Below, in pieces: positions 1-11,412 of a stretch of DNA of 14,828 nt (position 1 is its first letter; each line of letters starts with the position of its first letter). A model generated the notes under the pieces. It saw only the letters and a program-made list of their open reading frames with translations. It searched no databases and was not told the DNA's origin. The position numbers and the translations under genes are program-made. The DNA comes from Smittium mucronatum (lineage: Eukaryota; Kickxellomycota; Harpellomycetes; Harpellales; Legeriomycetaceae): assembly GCA_001953115.1 (NCBI GenBank), contig LSSL01001337.1, positions 10,042 to 24,869 of the forward strand, read 5' to 3'.

Positions 1-2119
1 AAATAATGTTTAAGGACTCTTAATATTTTAAAATCCCTATAAAAAAATACGAAAATCTTCTTTTCATATAGCTTTGTTCGTGTTTTGCATGAAAAAATTG
101 CCGAATATCTAAAACTTACTGAAAAGTTGAGTTAATTTAAAATTTATTCATAAATTATCAGTAAAGATCCATAAAATCATTAAATTATATCCTCCTTATA
201 ACTGGTTATTCTTTTTGTGAAAATTAGAGAAGTATTAAATTTTTTTTATAATATTTTATATCTTTCAATGGTATTTTCGATTAAGAATACTTTCATCTCA
301 AAAATCAATGCTATAGATGGGGGTGATTTTCATTTTCAAATTATTTTAGATAAAATAATAAATTATTCTTTATTATGCGTTTAAAATATCACCCCTCTAA
401 TTTTTCCAAAAAAAACTTTGGATGATCTTTGAGTAATCAGTAAGGACATCAGGATATTAATCTTTTTTTTTTTTTTTCAAAGTGATTATTATTTTCATTT
501 AATTTTTGAAAATAATTTTTTGTATTTTTCTACCCAATCCCATGTGGATTTCAAATTATATTAGCTTAATTAAAGCATATTTTAGTATCATCCACTATTT
601 ACATTTTTTTTTCCGTTCTGGATTACTCATTTTTATTTTATTTTTTTATCAGGAGAATATTGGGAATAAATAACTTTAAAAAACACTCAAAATTGTATAA
701 TAAATTTTATATATAAGTTTTATTAATAGTCATGCAAGCAAAAATTTTTTTTTTTTTTTAGCGAGTAGATTCAATAACAAAAAAAAATCATTATTTTTCT
801 ACTTGGTAATTATATTGAAAGATTGGTCTAGAACTGATTTTAACCTTAAAAATTTCTATACATTTTTAAAATTAGTGAAATCGAAATTTTTTGGTTAAAA
901 GTCTTTAAATAAGAAAATTAGATTTATTGAAAATTTCTTCAATTTTTAAAGATTCAAGGATTTCCAAATTAAGCCCTTTAGCGCAAAAAAATTTTTTTTT
1001 TCACATTTTTTAAACTTTCTCATTAATAAAGTCAATTACTAACTCATTTAAGTTAATATCCAGCATAAATACTATATTTCACTCAAATTATGAACTGAGT
1101 TAGCATCCTAATGAAAAGATTAGTTATAAATTAATTAGCCAACTTTTGTTTATTTCAACACTGAGCCTAAATTTTAGAGCTATTAAATTAGCCAAAGATC
1201 AGATTTAATCACTTCTATTTTTGGAATTGTTTCCAAACAGTTATATTCTCGAATAGATTTTCGAAATTTCGTATATTTTTTCAAATCCATTACTGTTTAG
1301 CTATTTTTTATTATGAGTACACATAATAAAATTAAGCTTTATGGTGTGTTTATTGAGATTTTTAAAGAATAAATAAATTCAAACCAGCGTATTAAATTAA
1401 ATTTTTTATAAAATTATCAACATGAAAATATCTTTTTTTATTCTTTTATTGTGAGTGTAAATTTTTTTCAGTTGTATATGAATTTATACCTTAACAAAAG
1501 GAAATAATCCCAAAAAAATATTTAAGGAGCATTATGTCTAATTTTTTTAGTTATAGAATAAACATTAATTAGTTTTGAACGATAAATTGGTGCATATTTA
1601 GATTAATAAATATTAGTAAAGATTAAGAAAATATCGGTAATTCGAAAAAAAAGATGGGTTTTCGTTAATTTAATCACAAATAAACGAAAGAAAAAAGTTA
1701 TGAATCAGTAAAAAGTATAGCCCCCAAAAAGAGCAAAGAAAGTTTCAATTTTTAATTCTATTAACTTATAAAATTATAAACCTAGGATTCTATTAGTACA
1801 CTTAATGTTTTTGTGGATCAACCTATCTACTTTTTTTTTTTTTTTGAAAAATTATAATTCTATGTTTCTTATTTTTTATCTCTAAATTATAAAAAAAAAT
1901 CTCAATTTTACTTTTCGGATCTGGGCTAAAATTCACCTTTTTAGAGGAGTAAATTTAGTTTCGCCTGAAATTAATTTTGGGGAACATAAGCTCATTTATA
2001 CATGGGATTCTCACGTAAAAGATTATATTAATGAAAGAAGATATTTTTATTGAAAAAAATAACCAATAATAATACAATAAATATATTTTTAATATTTGTA
2101 AGCGTCAATATTATTCTTA
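1..2119. other. AT-rich intergenic region, no supportable gene
   Basis: This stretch is dominated by A and T, with stops in every frame. It carries three separate 15-nt T tracts (463-477, 745-759, 1831-1845) and an A7T10 block (985-1001). The only part that stands out is 1886-2053, about 55 open codons on the plus strand with a less A/T-biased residue mix (it contains the peptides RIWAKIHLFRGVNL and GEHKLIYTWDSHV) ending at a TGA at 2051-2053. It has no useful start codon and no family I recognise. Open runs of this length occur by chance in AT-rich DNA when six frames are searched, so I do not call it a gene. No RNA gene was recognised. Confidence 0.7.
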
Positions 2120-2130
2120 ATCTAATTTGG
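2120..2130. repeat. Left target-site duplication of element copy A
   Basis: The 11-bp string atctaatttgg occurs here and again at 2763-2773. The two copies lie immediately outside the element shared with 7389-7998. The match stops on both sides: 2119 is a against 2762 g, and 2131 is g against 2774 t. An exact 11-bp match placed exactly at the 3' boundary of an interspersed repeat is best explained as a target-site duplication made at insertion. Confidence 0.75.
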
Positions 2131-2253
2131 GGGAGGGGTGTGTATCGTGAGTTTTATTTTAAGATAACGTCTTTAAAAACTAAACAAAAAAAGTATGAAA
2201 AAAAGAAAAAGAATTATAGAAAAGAGTATTATAATAACACGATAATCTCCTCT

Positions 2254-2267
2254 GCCGGACTACCGGC
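2254..2267 (+). other. Short GC hairpin in conserved core of element
   Basis: GCCGG (2254-2258) pairs perfectly with CCGGC (2263-2267) across a 4-nt loop. It lies inside the longest block identical between the two copies, so it survives unchanged in both. A 5-bp stem alone is weak evidence for a functional RNA. It could equally be part of the former coding sequence around the SAGLPAEYL peptide. Confidence 0.3.
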
Positions 2268-2424
2268 TGAGTACCTATGGGAAAAGGATGCAATCTACCA
2301 GCCGAAAGACACCTCCTCCCTAGCATTGCTTTAAGAAAGTTAGATAATTGAGATTTATTGAAGTCAAGAATTAAGCTCTTTGTCAACGAAAAATAGTTCA
2401 TTCAAGCTATTGAGCTCCTAGTCA

Positions 2425-2460
2425 GAGCCTACTTCTAACAGGATTAATAAAATTAGGCTC
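2425..2460 (+). other. Hairpin conserved in both element copies (copy A)
   Basis: gagccta (2425-2431) and taggctc (2454-2460) are perfect reverse complements around a 22-nt loop. The same arms at the same spacing occur in copy B (7661-7667 and 7690-7696). Frame stops are dense here in both copies, so the segment may have been a non-coding or linker part of the element. Only two copies are available, and no compensatory changes support the pairing. Confidence 0.35.
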
Positions 2461-2762
2461 CTACCCAAATGTGGGATTGATCGACATGGCTCTCCTACAA
2501 ATAGCTGTTAGACGCTGAGATCCGCCTGACTGTCGAACGCTGGACTTGTGCACTAGACTATGTCTCATCTGTGATAAACAATCGGATCCTCCTGTTTCGA
2601 GATTTTCCTCTTCTGGAATCGCTGACCTCCGAATCGCAGTGCGCTATCTCCACTACTCCCAACCAAGAATAGTACAATTCTGTGACAAATTTTAGTTTAG
2701 TTTACTTTTAAAAGTACACTACTAAGCCCCCAAACCACGACAAGGTATTTCACTCTTAATGG

Positions 2763-2773
2763 ATCTAATTTGG
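2763..2773. repeat. Right target-site duplication of element copy A
   Basis: Second copy of the 11-bp string found at 2120-2130. It starts right where the shared element ends (…ctcttaatgg). Copy B has the matching end …ctcttaacgg at 7988-7998, then unrelated sequence, which independently places the 3' end of the element here. Confidence 0.75.
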
Positions 2774-3098
2774 TTTGACCTCTTAATTATAGGCTGTTGA
2801 ATCACTATTACAAAAATTATTAATTTTAAGTATGGAGCTCAGTTACTATTTAAATTATAATTTGGACCATATAGTATGAAGTAAATGATTAAACATAAAA
2901 TAAAAAAGATCAAATATTAAAAGTTAAATTTGATTTTAAATACACGTAAATTTTTATGATATTGATATTAATGGGGCGATAAATGGATATATATATATAT
3001 TGAAAATAAAAGGATATAAAAAAAATGCTCCTACTTTTTACGGATTATGAAAATAATTAAATGGATGAAAAAAAAAAAGGAATGAAGTAGAAAAGTAA
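2774..3098. other. Short AT-rich spacer, 3' side of the TBC gene
   Basis: About 325 bp between the right TSD of element copy A and the stop codon of the minus-strand TBC gene, so it must contain that gene's 3' untranslated region and transcript end. I see no clear AATAAA signal on the minus strand near the stop. It contains a simple (AT)7 repeat at 2987-3000. No gene seen. Confidence 0.6.
2987..3000. repeat. (AT)7 simple repeat
   Basis: Seven AT units in the 3' flank of the TBC gene, about 100 bp from its stop codon. Ordinary microsatellite in an AT-rich genome. Confidence 0.8.
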
Positions 3099-6000
3099 TT
3101 AATTCATCGCTTTCCTCAACTCGTTCCATTTGTTTAATAAGGCTAAACGGTCATTTTCCGAGTCGGCATACAAGGTATTTACTCGTACTAGGGCATTCTC
3201 CAACTCATCTGTTTTATCCTCAAGTATCTGGTGCTTTAATGCCAATTCCAAATTCTTGTTTGCAAGTTGCTCCATATCTTCTTTTAAGGATTCTTCAGCC
3301 AATTTTCTTTCACTTTCCACCCTGAATTCTAGTTCTTGTATTTTGGAGCTCAACTGGGATATTATCTCTTGAGAGTGGGATAATTCAAGCCTCGTTGAAA
3401 CAAATTGAGACATCAAATCAGAGTGTTCAAATGATAATGACTGTAACTTATCGAGTAAATGCTTATTCTCGGATTCTAAACGCTTATTGTCGTTTTTCAA
3501 AATCTCTTTAGAGTTTTCCTCATTCAAGCTTTTTTGGATCAAGATTTCGTGGTCTCGAGTTAGTCTAGCTAACCTTTTTAATGTTACGACAGTCACGGAT
3601 TCAATATCGTGCATGAATGCTTCATTGGGGCGATCGGTATAGTATTCAAACAGATTGCCACCAGTTAAATATTTGATCAGCTTCTCAAATGGAAGGGTGA
3701 GCAAAACAGCTTGAGAGCGCTTCAAAACTGCTAAAGATATCTGAAGTAAACAATCAACACCCTCGGCGAATATAATATCAAAAACTAGGAAGACTAGATT
3801 CATTGGCAAGCAATATGCAAATAATGTCATAAACCATTGAGAAGCGTACATACTGGATCTAACTCCTTCTTTAACAAAATGTTTAGACAAAGTAGGTAGG
3901 TGCTCTTCAATAAGCCTATCAAGCTGATAAAGCCTAAGTTGTAATAGTATCATACTTGGAATATAAATGCCGCGCAGTTTATAAAAGTTCATCAATCGCT
4001 CAAAGACACAAAAGGCTTCCTCCTCAGGCATATTTAAAAGCAAAGGGCCGGCTACAAAAGCCAAACCCTGGCAATACCCCATTTCAGTATCGTAAAGTGA
4101 ATAAGCGTGTAGTACGTTAAATAATGAACTTTGACCATTTCCTTCAGATTTTTGGAAGAATGAATTTTCGGGGAAAGTACGGTCCAAATCACGAGTAATT
4201 TGTTTATCATGAGGAGAAGGCAGCGATAACAAGTCTCTATAACCAGAAAGTAAACTGGGATCCCTTGTAGAGCCCGAAAATAATTGCCACACAGTTCCTC
4301 TAATTTCTTGAGGGATCCCTAAATGTATCTGTTTAGAAAGTTGAATGGGATTTTTTTTTACAACTTGTTCAAAGTTGGAAATCAGCTCACCCCAGAACTC
4401 CCAATTGATTTCACTTGATCTACCTTCTTTCTTCATGTTGTCTCTAGACTGTTGTAGTTGTCGATGTAATTCTTCTCTTTCAAAAAGAGTAGCCTTGGGG
4501 TCGTTTATCAAATCCTGATTCTTTTCTTTGATTTGTGACAAAATAAAAGCAACAGAAGGGTCAGAGTTATCTATTTCCGAGCTAGAGGGGGGTAATGAAG
4601 AGCTAGAATTACTAACGCGATTATTTGAGGATTTTCCAATCCAATCTCCTATTGATGAGAACATGCCTTGAGCTAAAAATGAAGGGTTATTAGTTTGAGC
4701 AGCATCGGTAGAAATGGTGTTTTGGGGAGGAATAGGGGTTTGACCGGATTTACGGGAAAATAAAGAAGATACAGAGTTAAAGAAAGTGGTGTTGTTGGAT
4801 ACATTGTGATCAATAGGTTCAACAATAAGGGAAGACGTATTGGCAACTATATTAAATGATTCAGGTTTTGTTTTCTTATTCACTGATTTGGCTATTGGTT
4901 GATTTAAACTCGAAGGATTTGAAAGATCTATCTGGGATGACAAAGAAGGCTGGCTATATCGAGAGCTTCCAAAAGATTTGGGCAAAGTATTAGAAGAGTA
5001 AAATTCGGCAATGGAATTTCTATAATTCTCCTGCGTTGAATCTGAAGGACTTTGCAGTTTAATGTGAGGAGATTGGCTTTCAGTAGGACTTAGTTTGCTC
5101 GAATTTTTGGTATGTCCTAATTTTCCAGTAATGGCACCTAGATTGACAGAATGATGCTTGGAAGCCTTAGAAAAATGAATCGAAGGATCAACACTATTAA
5201 TTTTTCTTATAGAAATCCTGTTTGAGCGAGATAGATCAAGAGAGTTTAATCTTAAAGGGAGATTTTCAAGAGAATCGTTAAGGGCATTTTGTTTAGTTTT
5301 AGGGGGAATTCCCGGAGGAAGTTTATGAACATCAAGGCTAGAATTTGAAGAAGATATCTCTTCTGAAGACATAAGGAAGCCGTCATTGATCCTGAGTGAA
5401 TTCTCCTCGTTTGGCGTTTGGAATGAATCGGAGCCTTTTAAATTAATGTTACTAGGCTGAATTTTGGAGTTTCTCCAATTATGCTGAGTTTGGTCGGATT
5501 TTAAAGAAATTCTTTTATTAGAATTAATTTTTTCCAAGAATTTTGAGGCCAATTTACTCTCATTTGGTATGACATCATTAGAGAAAGAATCATTAAGATC
5601 TTCGTTTGCTTGAAGGGTTTCAGAGGAGTTTTGCGAATTGGGAGTGGATTTCACTAAAGTAAGTTTTGTGTCTATAGTCGGATCGAAATCCAATTGTGAA
5701 GCGTCTTTATTCTTGAACAGATGATCATCATCTCCATCTTCCTGAGAGGAGTGAAATTCATTATCCGAATTAAAAGCAGTTTCAACAGGAGATTTATTGA
5801 CTTTATTAACTTTTTGAATTTTGGTTTTAAGATCGACATCTGGTCTTGGAGCAATGTGCAATGTCCCATCGAGCTTCTGTAAAACAGGCTTTTTTGATGC
5901 ATTATATCCAGGAATTTTTTCTGGAGTTCCATTAGAATCTGGAAGCGGTTGTGAAGTACTAATTTGACTAGGATCATCTGCTTGTGGCTGAGAAAACATT

Positions 6001-6116
6001 TTTTTCAAGTTTTCGACAGAGCCTATATTCTCGGAAGAGACTTCTAAGTCTTTTTGGTTGCTCATTATTTCTATCGACGTATTAGGAATTGAGGAATTAG
6101 GCTGGACATCTACCAT
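3099..6116 (-). CDS. TBC-domain Rab GTPase-activating protein, Gyp5/EVI5 type
   Basis: Complete 1005-residue reading frame without introns, ATG at 6116-6114 and TAA at 3101-3099. Seen: residues 1 to ~515 are Ser/Asn/Pro-rich and look disordered. A charged helical stretch follows (~520-565), then a Trp-rich lead-in (NWEFWGEL, 571-578). The TBC domain runs from ~597 (LGIPQEIRGTVW, G600) to ~815-825. It has both catalytic fingers: the IxxDxxR motif ITRDLDR with Arg646, and YCQG with Gln683. A long coiled coil rich in Glu, Lys, Leu and Asn fills ~855-1000. Known of the family: TBC proteins supply an Arg and a Gln in trans to speed GTP hydrolysis by Rabs. TBC plus C-terminal coiled coil is the layout of yeast Gyp5/Gyl1 and animal EVI5, which act in secretory and recycling traffic. 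Inferred: an active GAP on the cytosolic face of vesicles; the Rab target cannot be read from sequence. Its codons are less A/T-biased than the surroundings. The first ATG is used because no in-frame upstream extension is seen. Confidence 0.95.
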   Translation of the reverse strand: MVDVQPNSSIPNTSIEIMSNQKDLEVSSENIGSVENLKKMFSQPQADDPSQISTSQPLPDSNGTPEKIPGYNASKKPVLQKLDGTLHIAPRPDVDLKTKIQKVNKVNKSPVETAFNSDNEFHSSQEDGDDDHLFKNKDASQLDFDPTIDTKLTLVKSTPNSQNSSETLQANEDLNDSFSNDVIPNESKLASKFLEKINSNKRISLKSDQTQHNWRNSKIQPSNINLKGSDSFQTPNEENSLRINDGFLMSSEEISSSNSSLDVHKLPPGIPPKTKQNALNDSLENLPLRLNSLDLSRSNRISIRKINSVDPSIHFSKASKHHSVNLGAITGKLGHTKNSSKLSPTESQSPHIKLQSPSDSTQENYRNSIAEFYSSNTLPKSFGSSRYSQPSLSSQIDLSNPSSLNQPIAKSVNKKTKPESFNIVANTSSLIVEPIDHNVSNNTTFFNSVSSLFSRKSGQTPIPPQNTISTDAAQTNNPSFLAQGMFSSIGDWIGKSSNNRVSNSSSSLPPSSSEIDNSDPSVAFILSQIKEKNQDLINDPKATLFEREELHRQLQQSRDNMKKEGRSSEINWEFWGELISNFEQVVKKNPIQLSKQIHLGIPQEIRGTVWQLFSGSTRDPSLLSGYRDLLSLPSPHDKQITRDLDRTFPENSFFQKSEGNGQSSLFNVLHAYSLYDTEMGYCQGLAFVAGPLLLNMPEEEAFCVFERLMNFYKLRGIYIPSMILLQLRLYQLDRLIEEHLPTLSKHFVKEGVRSSMYASQWFMTLFAYCLPMNLVFLVFDIIFAEGVDCLLQISLAVLKRSQAVLLTLPFEKLIKYLTGGNLFEYYTDRPNEAFMHDIESVTVVTLKRLARLTRDHEILIQKSLNEENSKEILKNDNKRLESENKHLLDKLQSLSFEHSDLMSQFVSTRLELSHSQEIISQLSSKIQELEFRVESERKLAEESLKEDMEQLANKNLELALKHQILEDKTDELENALVRVNTLYADSENDRLALLNKWNELRKAMN

Positions 6117-7388
6117 ATTTAAAAGAAAAGTAGATAAAGAGTATTGAATTGATTTAATATGAACTTGCGAATAAATGCCAGGTCTCTAAAATCCAGTCAA
6201 TATTAGTTTTACACAACTTTCATTGCAATGAGATACTCAATAAAATCGCAAGCCTATAAAAAGCTGGAATCGGTAAAGACCAGTATTAGATTTATTTTGA
6301 TAGGCAAACATTTTATTGAACTAAGCAAAATTGTGTGAATAGATAGAAAATGTACCAATGAAAAATAAATCAATAATGGAAAGCTTAATGATAGGACTGG
6401 GAGTTTTTTATGAACTAAACCCCAAAGAAAATTTAGAAACAGCCAATGATATTGATATTTTCACAGTGATGTCTTACTTGATTGGGAATAATACATAAAG
6501 TCTAATATCTTTATTGTTCTGAATATGATTTTCAATTGAGTGCCAATGGAATTCATGGATTATCAGCTTCGCAGGTCACATATTTAATCGGTCCAACGAA
6601 TCTTCATTATAACGGTGATTAACCTAATATAACTTAATTTGAAAATTGTTGAAAAAAATTGGATATTCATTGTTCAAGTTGCTGCTAAAACATGTTTTTC
6701 GTTTCACCGAAAAACAAGTGTATTTTCAAAATTTTAAATCAGCAGATAATCCTTAATACCTTTTAGAGCAACTGCATCCACTGACTACTGAACTCATAAT
6801 AATTTTTTTTCTTTTCAATCTGAATATTGAAAGAATAGTTTATATTAATTTGTTTTTTGAATAATTCATTGACATCAGTTTTCTTTTGCCCAGAAAATTT
6901 TATTGGCAGAATGGTTCTGTCTTTGTTTGGAAAATAGCCACAACACCTGGCTCGAATTTATTAAAATAGATGGCTATGGATAAAAAAACCAATTGAATAG
7001 CTTTTGATTGGGTTATATTAATTATCTTAACCCATAAAAGTGGATTGCTGTTTCTGTACAATAAATTCAAAAACAGCCTTCATTTATCGACCAATGATAT
7101 GGGAGATTCTTTTTAAGACCGGACTTTTTTTTATATACTAAACAATTGTCTACACTTGGATTTTTTTAAAACCAGACCAATAAAAATAGAAAAACATACT
7201 GGCTCTAATAAAATTTCAATATTTTATCAATAGAAAATTATCTTCTAAAATTCATATTTTGAATTACCTAATAATTCTATTTTTTATCTTAGCACTATAT
7301 TTTCAAATTGGGAAAATGGTAAAAATTTAGTATGAAAGTGTCCGCTCTAAGAGATCTCCCATTTTTTTATTTTTTATATTGTATTACG
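6117..7388. other. Intergenic region upstream of the TBC gene, with possible gene debris
   Basis: This holds the 5' flank and promoter of the minus-strand TBC gene; no specific promoter element is convincing. On the plus strand, 6358-6498 is a 46-codon ATG-to-TAA frame with a protein-like composition (starts MKNKSIMESLMIGLGVFYEL). A TATA-like TATAAAAAG lies ~100 nt upstream at 6255-6263. In the same frame, 6865-7116 reads as 84 codons with only two internal stops (TAG 6967-6969, TGA 6994-6996) and includes WQNGSVFVWKIATTPGSNLL. A third open piece in another frame is 6633-6734. These could be a decayed gene, exons of a small intron-split gene, or chance in AT-rich DNA; I recognise no family. 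The start of the 80-codon frame at 7332 is just the left flank of element copy B. Confidence 0.5.
6693..6716. other. Perfect 9-bp hairpin
   Basis: TGTTTTTCG (6693-6701) and CGAAAAACA (6708-6716) are exact reverse complements around the 6-nt loop tttcac. It lies ~577 bp upstream of the TBC start codon, inside an open stretch (6633-6734) that could be coding. It has no T-tract in terminator arrangement and no known partner, so its role is unknown. Hairpins with A/T-rich arms are common in such DNA, but this one has G/C closing pairs next to the loop. Confidence 0.35.
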
Positions 7389-7998
7389 GAATTTTATTGT
7401 AAGATATCGTCATATAAAACTAAACAAAAAAAATATGAAAAAAAGAAAAAAATATATAGAAAAGAGTATTATAATAACACGATAATCTCCTCTGCCGGAC
7501 TACCGGCTGAGTACCTACGGGAAAAGGGTTCAACCTACCAACCGAAAGACCCCCACTGGCATTGCTTCAAATAGGCTGGATGACTGAGATAACAAGCAGT
7601 CAAGAATTAAGCTCTTTGTCAACGAAAAATAGCTTGTTGAAGCTATTGAGCTCCTAGTCAGAGCCTACTTGTAACAGGATTAATAAAATTAGGCTCCTAC
7701 CCAAACGTGTGATTGATCGACATGGCCTTCCTACAAATAGCTGTTAGACGCTGAGATCCGTCTGACTGTCGAACGCTGGAGTTGTGCACTAGACTATGTC
7801 TCAGCCGTGCTAAACGATCGGATCTTCCTGTTTCGACATTTTCCTTTTCTGGAATCGCTGTCCTCCGAATCGCAGTGAACTATCTCCACTACTCCCAGCC
7901 AAAAATAGTACAATGCTGAGTGAGATTTTAGTTTAGTTTACTTTTAAAAATACACTACTAAGCCCCTAAACCATGGTAAGGTATCTAGCTCTTAACGG
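7389..7998 (+). mobile_element. Interspersed element copy B (~610 bp)
   Basis: Second copy of the element at 2131-2762, same orientation, ~5.24 kb away with the TBC gene between them. Homology starts at 7389 (gaattttattg, matching 2149) and ends with ctcttaacgg at 7988-7998, the same 3' end as copy A. The 5' start is 18 nt shorter than in copy A. Relic coding parts are the frame up to about 7574 (SSAGLPAEYLREKGSTYQPK), LVEAIELLVRAYL at 7633-7671, and 7741-7875 (45 codons from LLDAEIRLTVERW to a TGA at 7876-7878). Differences from copy A are mostly amino-acid-changing and include new stops, as expected if both copies decayed without selection. No clear target-site duplication is visible; a 5-bp acgga at 7386-7390 and 7995-7999 is too short and overlaps the element. 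Family not identified. Confidence 0.85.
7661..7696 (+). other. Hairpin conserved in both element copies (copy B)
   Basis: gagccta (7661-7667) pairs with taggctc (7690-7696) around a 22-nt loop, as in copy A at 2425-2460. The arms are unchanged between the copies, and the loop differs at one position. Confidence 0.35.
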
Positions 7999-10900
7999 AG
8001 GGAATGGTTACATGCCTTTGAAGATAATTTTTGGGATAATAGCAAAAATAGTCAAAATTTTGATAGTATTTAAAAAGTAGTCAATTTTTCAAAATGTTAT
8101 CAAAACTAACCAAATAATTTATCCGGATTTCCAATTTAGAGTAAAAAACGCTAACCGAGTCTTGGTATATAAAATTAAGAATTCTCATGGGAAAAAAACT
8201 TATGACTCATTTTCATCTTTATTATTAATTGGTCCAAGCTAAAATGCGAGATAAATATCCATTTTTTCTCTAAGTTGTGGTTGAGTTTTTTATAAACAAA
8301 ATTTGAAGTCTATCTGATATTTTTAATTATTTATTAATATTTTTTTTTAGATTTTTTTGAATAAGTTTTCCTTGTAATATCTATCTAATTATATTTATTG
8401 TTTTTTCTATTCATGTATCTTTTTTACTAAATAAATACGAATAATAATTCTACTAATTGACGATTTAATGCTTAGATCCAATAAATATCCTTTTCAAATA
8501 CAATATAAATAAATTACTATGGAGCTAATATGGATCTAAGTTGCAAAGTTTCACCCTGGTTAGTTCAAGATCCTCAATTCAATTTTAGAGTTTTGGATCC
8601 CTTAAAATTAATATTATGCTTATATATAATTTATCTCGGGATTAGAATAGATGCTTATTAATAAGGTCTGGAGTTTGATTATTTTTATAAGATAATTAAC
8701 TTTGACAAAACATTCATTTATATTTTTGATGGCGTTGAAAAAAATATTTTGTTTTTTGATCAATATTAAGAGAATATGGTGTTTCGAAAAAAAAAAATTT
8801 TTTTTTTCACCTTGTGTATTCTTCTGCCTATATTTGAAAGCGATCGAAATATCAATGTTTTTAAGAGCTATATGATTTATTTGATCGAAAATCATAATCG
8901 AAATATAAAAGATGAATATATTAAGTACAAAATTTTACCGTCTATATGAAAATCGTATCTTTTTAAGTATAAATATGTTCTAATTATGAAAGTAATATTT
9001 TTAAAGATATTTAAATAGTTTAAACTAATACAATTAGGCAATAGTTGATTAAATATATATGTAGATGAATTGGTATTGTGAGACTAAACTTGGTTGCATT
9101 CTGTCAATAAATATTATTGGTGGTGATTAATTTGGGGTGTTATTTATCTATTCCTGGGCCATAAAAAGATTTCAAAAAAGTGACGAAATAGTTCTCTTTA
9201 TAATTAAAAGTCATACGCATTATTATGAATGACTGGTTGTTGATTTTTGACCAAATTAAGGATATTTTCTATAACTATATTTCTATTTTTTAAAATTTCA
9301 GATAGGATTAAAAAATTTTTTATCCAAAATCTAAACAAAATTTAAGGACTTTATTTTTTAAAAAAAGAGAATTTATTTATATTACTTAGATACTAAAAAA
9401 AACTGAAATATAAATACAATATATCAAAAAATATTATCAAATCTCATCACACTCCCATTTCTCGCTCTAGCGACTCCGTATCCACTGTATTTTGGTTCAA
9501 GGAAGAATTTATGGAAAAACTGATATTTATCTCACACAAGATATCATGTTGCAGCTTCGCTTGCAAATGTTAAATATATGGGTGTAATTTTTTACTTCCT
9601 TAATTTTATTATTTTAAAAATACCACTTAATTGGTAGATCGATCTAAAATACGTGATTTAATTGGATATAAGAATTGTAAGAAATTTCTTGATGCCATTT
9701 TAGGCATTCAGTATATTTTTCGGCTGATAAATTGCAAAAATAACCGAAAATTTGAAAATTTACAAGAAATAATCTTTTTAAATTAAATTAACTCTATAAA
9801 CGTAAAACAAAATTTAAATCTCGTAATTTAAAAAAAAAATAGAACATGTAATATCCAAAAGATGTATTAAATTTCTTTACTGCGTTATCAAATGGTTTAA
9901 ATATATATATCCAAAACCAATGAAACCCTTGATATAGCTCCAATGTCACGAATTTACAGAAAGATCACAATTCCCTTTGTTTTTGTGAGATCTGAAAAAA
10001 TAAATCATACAAAAACTGCTTTATTTACATCATCTTATTTTGAATCACTCTTTTTTAACTTTTATAATTTAGATATTTCATTTTGGTTTAGTTGAAAATA
10101 TTCTTAATTGAGTTTTATACATTAAATAGATTCTTAAAAATGCCAATTTAGTAAAATTAGCTTATATAATTCAATCTTTTTACTAGAAAATCATTTGACA
10201 CAAATTTTAAAGGAAAATTCAGTTAATTCTTTATAAGTTCTAGAGGAAAATATTCTTTTCAATATCAAATATTTGAATTATTACGTCCATAGCTATTCAA
10301 TGTTTGCAAGTTTTAATGTAATATTAATGATAAACCGAATAAATCTAGTATATATTAATTGATGAAGTCTTTTGTTTATTAATAATAGTTTTTTATAGCT
10401 TTTTTTTTAGTATAAGTTCCAAGATTTAGATTAAAAAAATTGCTATAATTTAAAAATATAAAAGGTTTTAAATCATTTTAAATCCGGTTATTTTTTAATT
10501 TAGGAAATTAATTTATAAATAACCTCGTTTCTATCCCTAGAAAATTTTAAATTTTAAAAATTGACTTTTCAAAATTTTACTAGAGCAAAAAAATCGCTAA
10601 AAAAAATGTTTTAATCTTAAAAAACAATCTTCAATTTGTGTAAAATTTCTAAAAATCCGCGTTCAGTTAATAAATGATTGGGAATAATTTTGAATCAGGT
10701 TAATGTAATTCATAGTGTAACTAACTCCCAATTCAAATTGGTTTTATTTGAATAAACTATATGACCTATTTTTTTAAAGTTATATTAGTATTAAATTTAA
10801 ATTTAAAGGTGCCTATCAAAACTATCTAAATTGAATTTTTTATAAAAAGGTTATCAATCTATTGTTGTTAAATTTGATTCAGATATTTAGATTTGATCTT

Positions 10901-11130
10901 GATAATTCTGTGTTTAAATCATTGAAAACAATATTTTAAAATAACATGCGATGAATTTTTATAAAAAAAACGATAAATTAACAGTTGTTTATTTTTAATC
11001 TTGAGAAGTATTAAATTTTTTGGATTTTAAGAGTCTAGGTTTAATTTATAATTCACATTGGCTTTAAATATTTAAATTATTTCAGCCAATTGATAGCATG
11101 TTAAATTTACTCGAATTTATGTTTTAAAGA
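7999..11130. other. AT-rich intergenic region, no supportable gene
   Basis: About 3.1 kb of A/T-dominated sequence with dense stops. Open stretches were looked at and not called. 7973-8242 reads on the plus strand as a 35-codon ATG frame, a TAG (8078-8080), then 53 more open codons in the same frame (includes QIIYPDFQFRVKNANRVLVY); it starts inside the end of element copy B. 8530-8661 is a 43-codon ATG frame. 8620-8895 (minus) is a 91-codon Lys/Ile/Asn-rich frame of the kind AT-rich DNA gives by chance. A slightly GC-richer pocket at about 9440-9560 reads on the minus strand as FFLEPKYSGYGVARARNGSV, with upstream stops. An A11T10 block lies at 8787-8807. No RNA gene recognised. Confidence 0.65.
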
Positions 11131-11132
11131 GG

Positions 11133-11154
11133 TAGGACGCGCATTTTCGTCCTA
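11133..11154 (+). other. Perfect 7-bp hairpin at island edge
   Basis: taggacg (11133-11139) and cgtccta (11148-11154) are exact reverse complements with an 8-nt loop (cgcatttt). It lies within two bases of where the composition changes, which suggests it belongs to the terminus or 5' leader of the inserted sequence. The compact arms leave no room for the nested helices of an HDV-like ribozyme, and no hammerhead core is present. Confidence 0.4.
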
Positions 11155-11412
11155 GGTATAGCTACGCCTTTTTTATAATCTGAAAGTCTTAGCACGCTTG
11201 AAGGCTTCTTTAGTTCTAAGTTTTAGTTAGTTATAGTCTAGTTAGTTATTTCCTTTTCTTTCAATATAATTTATCATATATTTTTTGTTGTTGGTTTTAC
11301 CAGGTTAGTTATTAGTCTTTTTTTTGGCTTCGTGGACTGGGATCATTACCAGTTAGTCCTTTTTATTAGTTTAGTTTTATTGTTTACTGATGGCTATAGT
11401 TCATATAGCGCT

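Larger units (their letters stand above)
2131..2762 (+). mobile_element. Interspersed element copy A (~632 bp, flanked by TSD)
   Basis: This copy aligns along almost all its length with 7389-7998 in the same orientation, at roughly 88-90% identity by eye with a few small indels. The longest identical block is about 63 bp (2215-2277). The flanking 11-bp direct repeats define the ends; the first ~18 nt (2131-2148, G-rich) have no match in copy B. Two regions keep a coding look on the plus strand. The first, about 2149-2310, contains SSAGLPAEYLWEKDAIYQPK. The second, 2505-2669, is 55 open codons beginning LLDAEIRLTVERW and ending at TAG 2670-2672. They are in different frames and have stops between them, so no intact product is possible. 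There is no poly(A) tail, no LTR and no inverted terminal repeat. The 10-11 bp TSD argues against an LTR element (usually 4-6 bp) and favours target-primed non-LTR insertion. Family not identified; a Gag-like or ORF2-like origin of the relic peptides is only a guess. Confidence 0.85.
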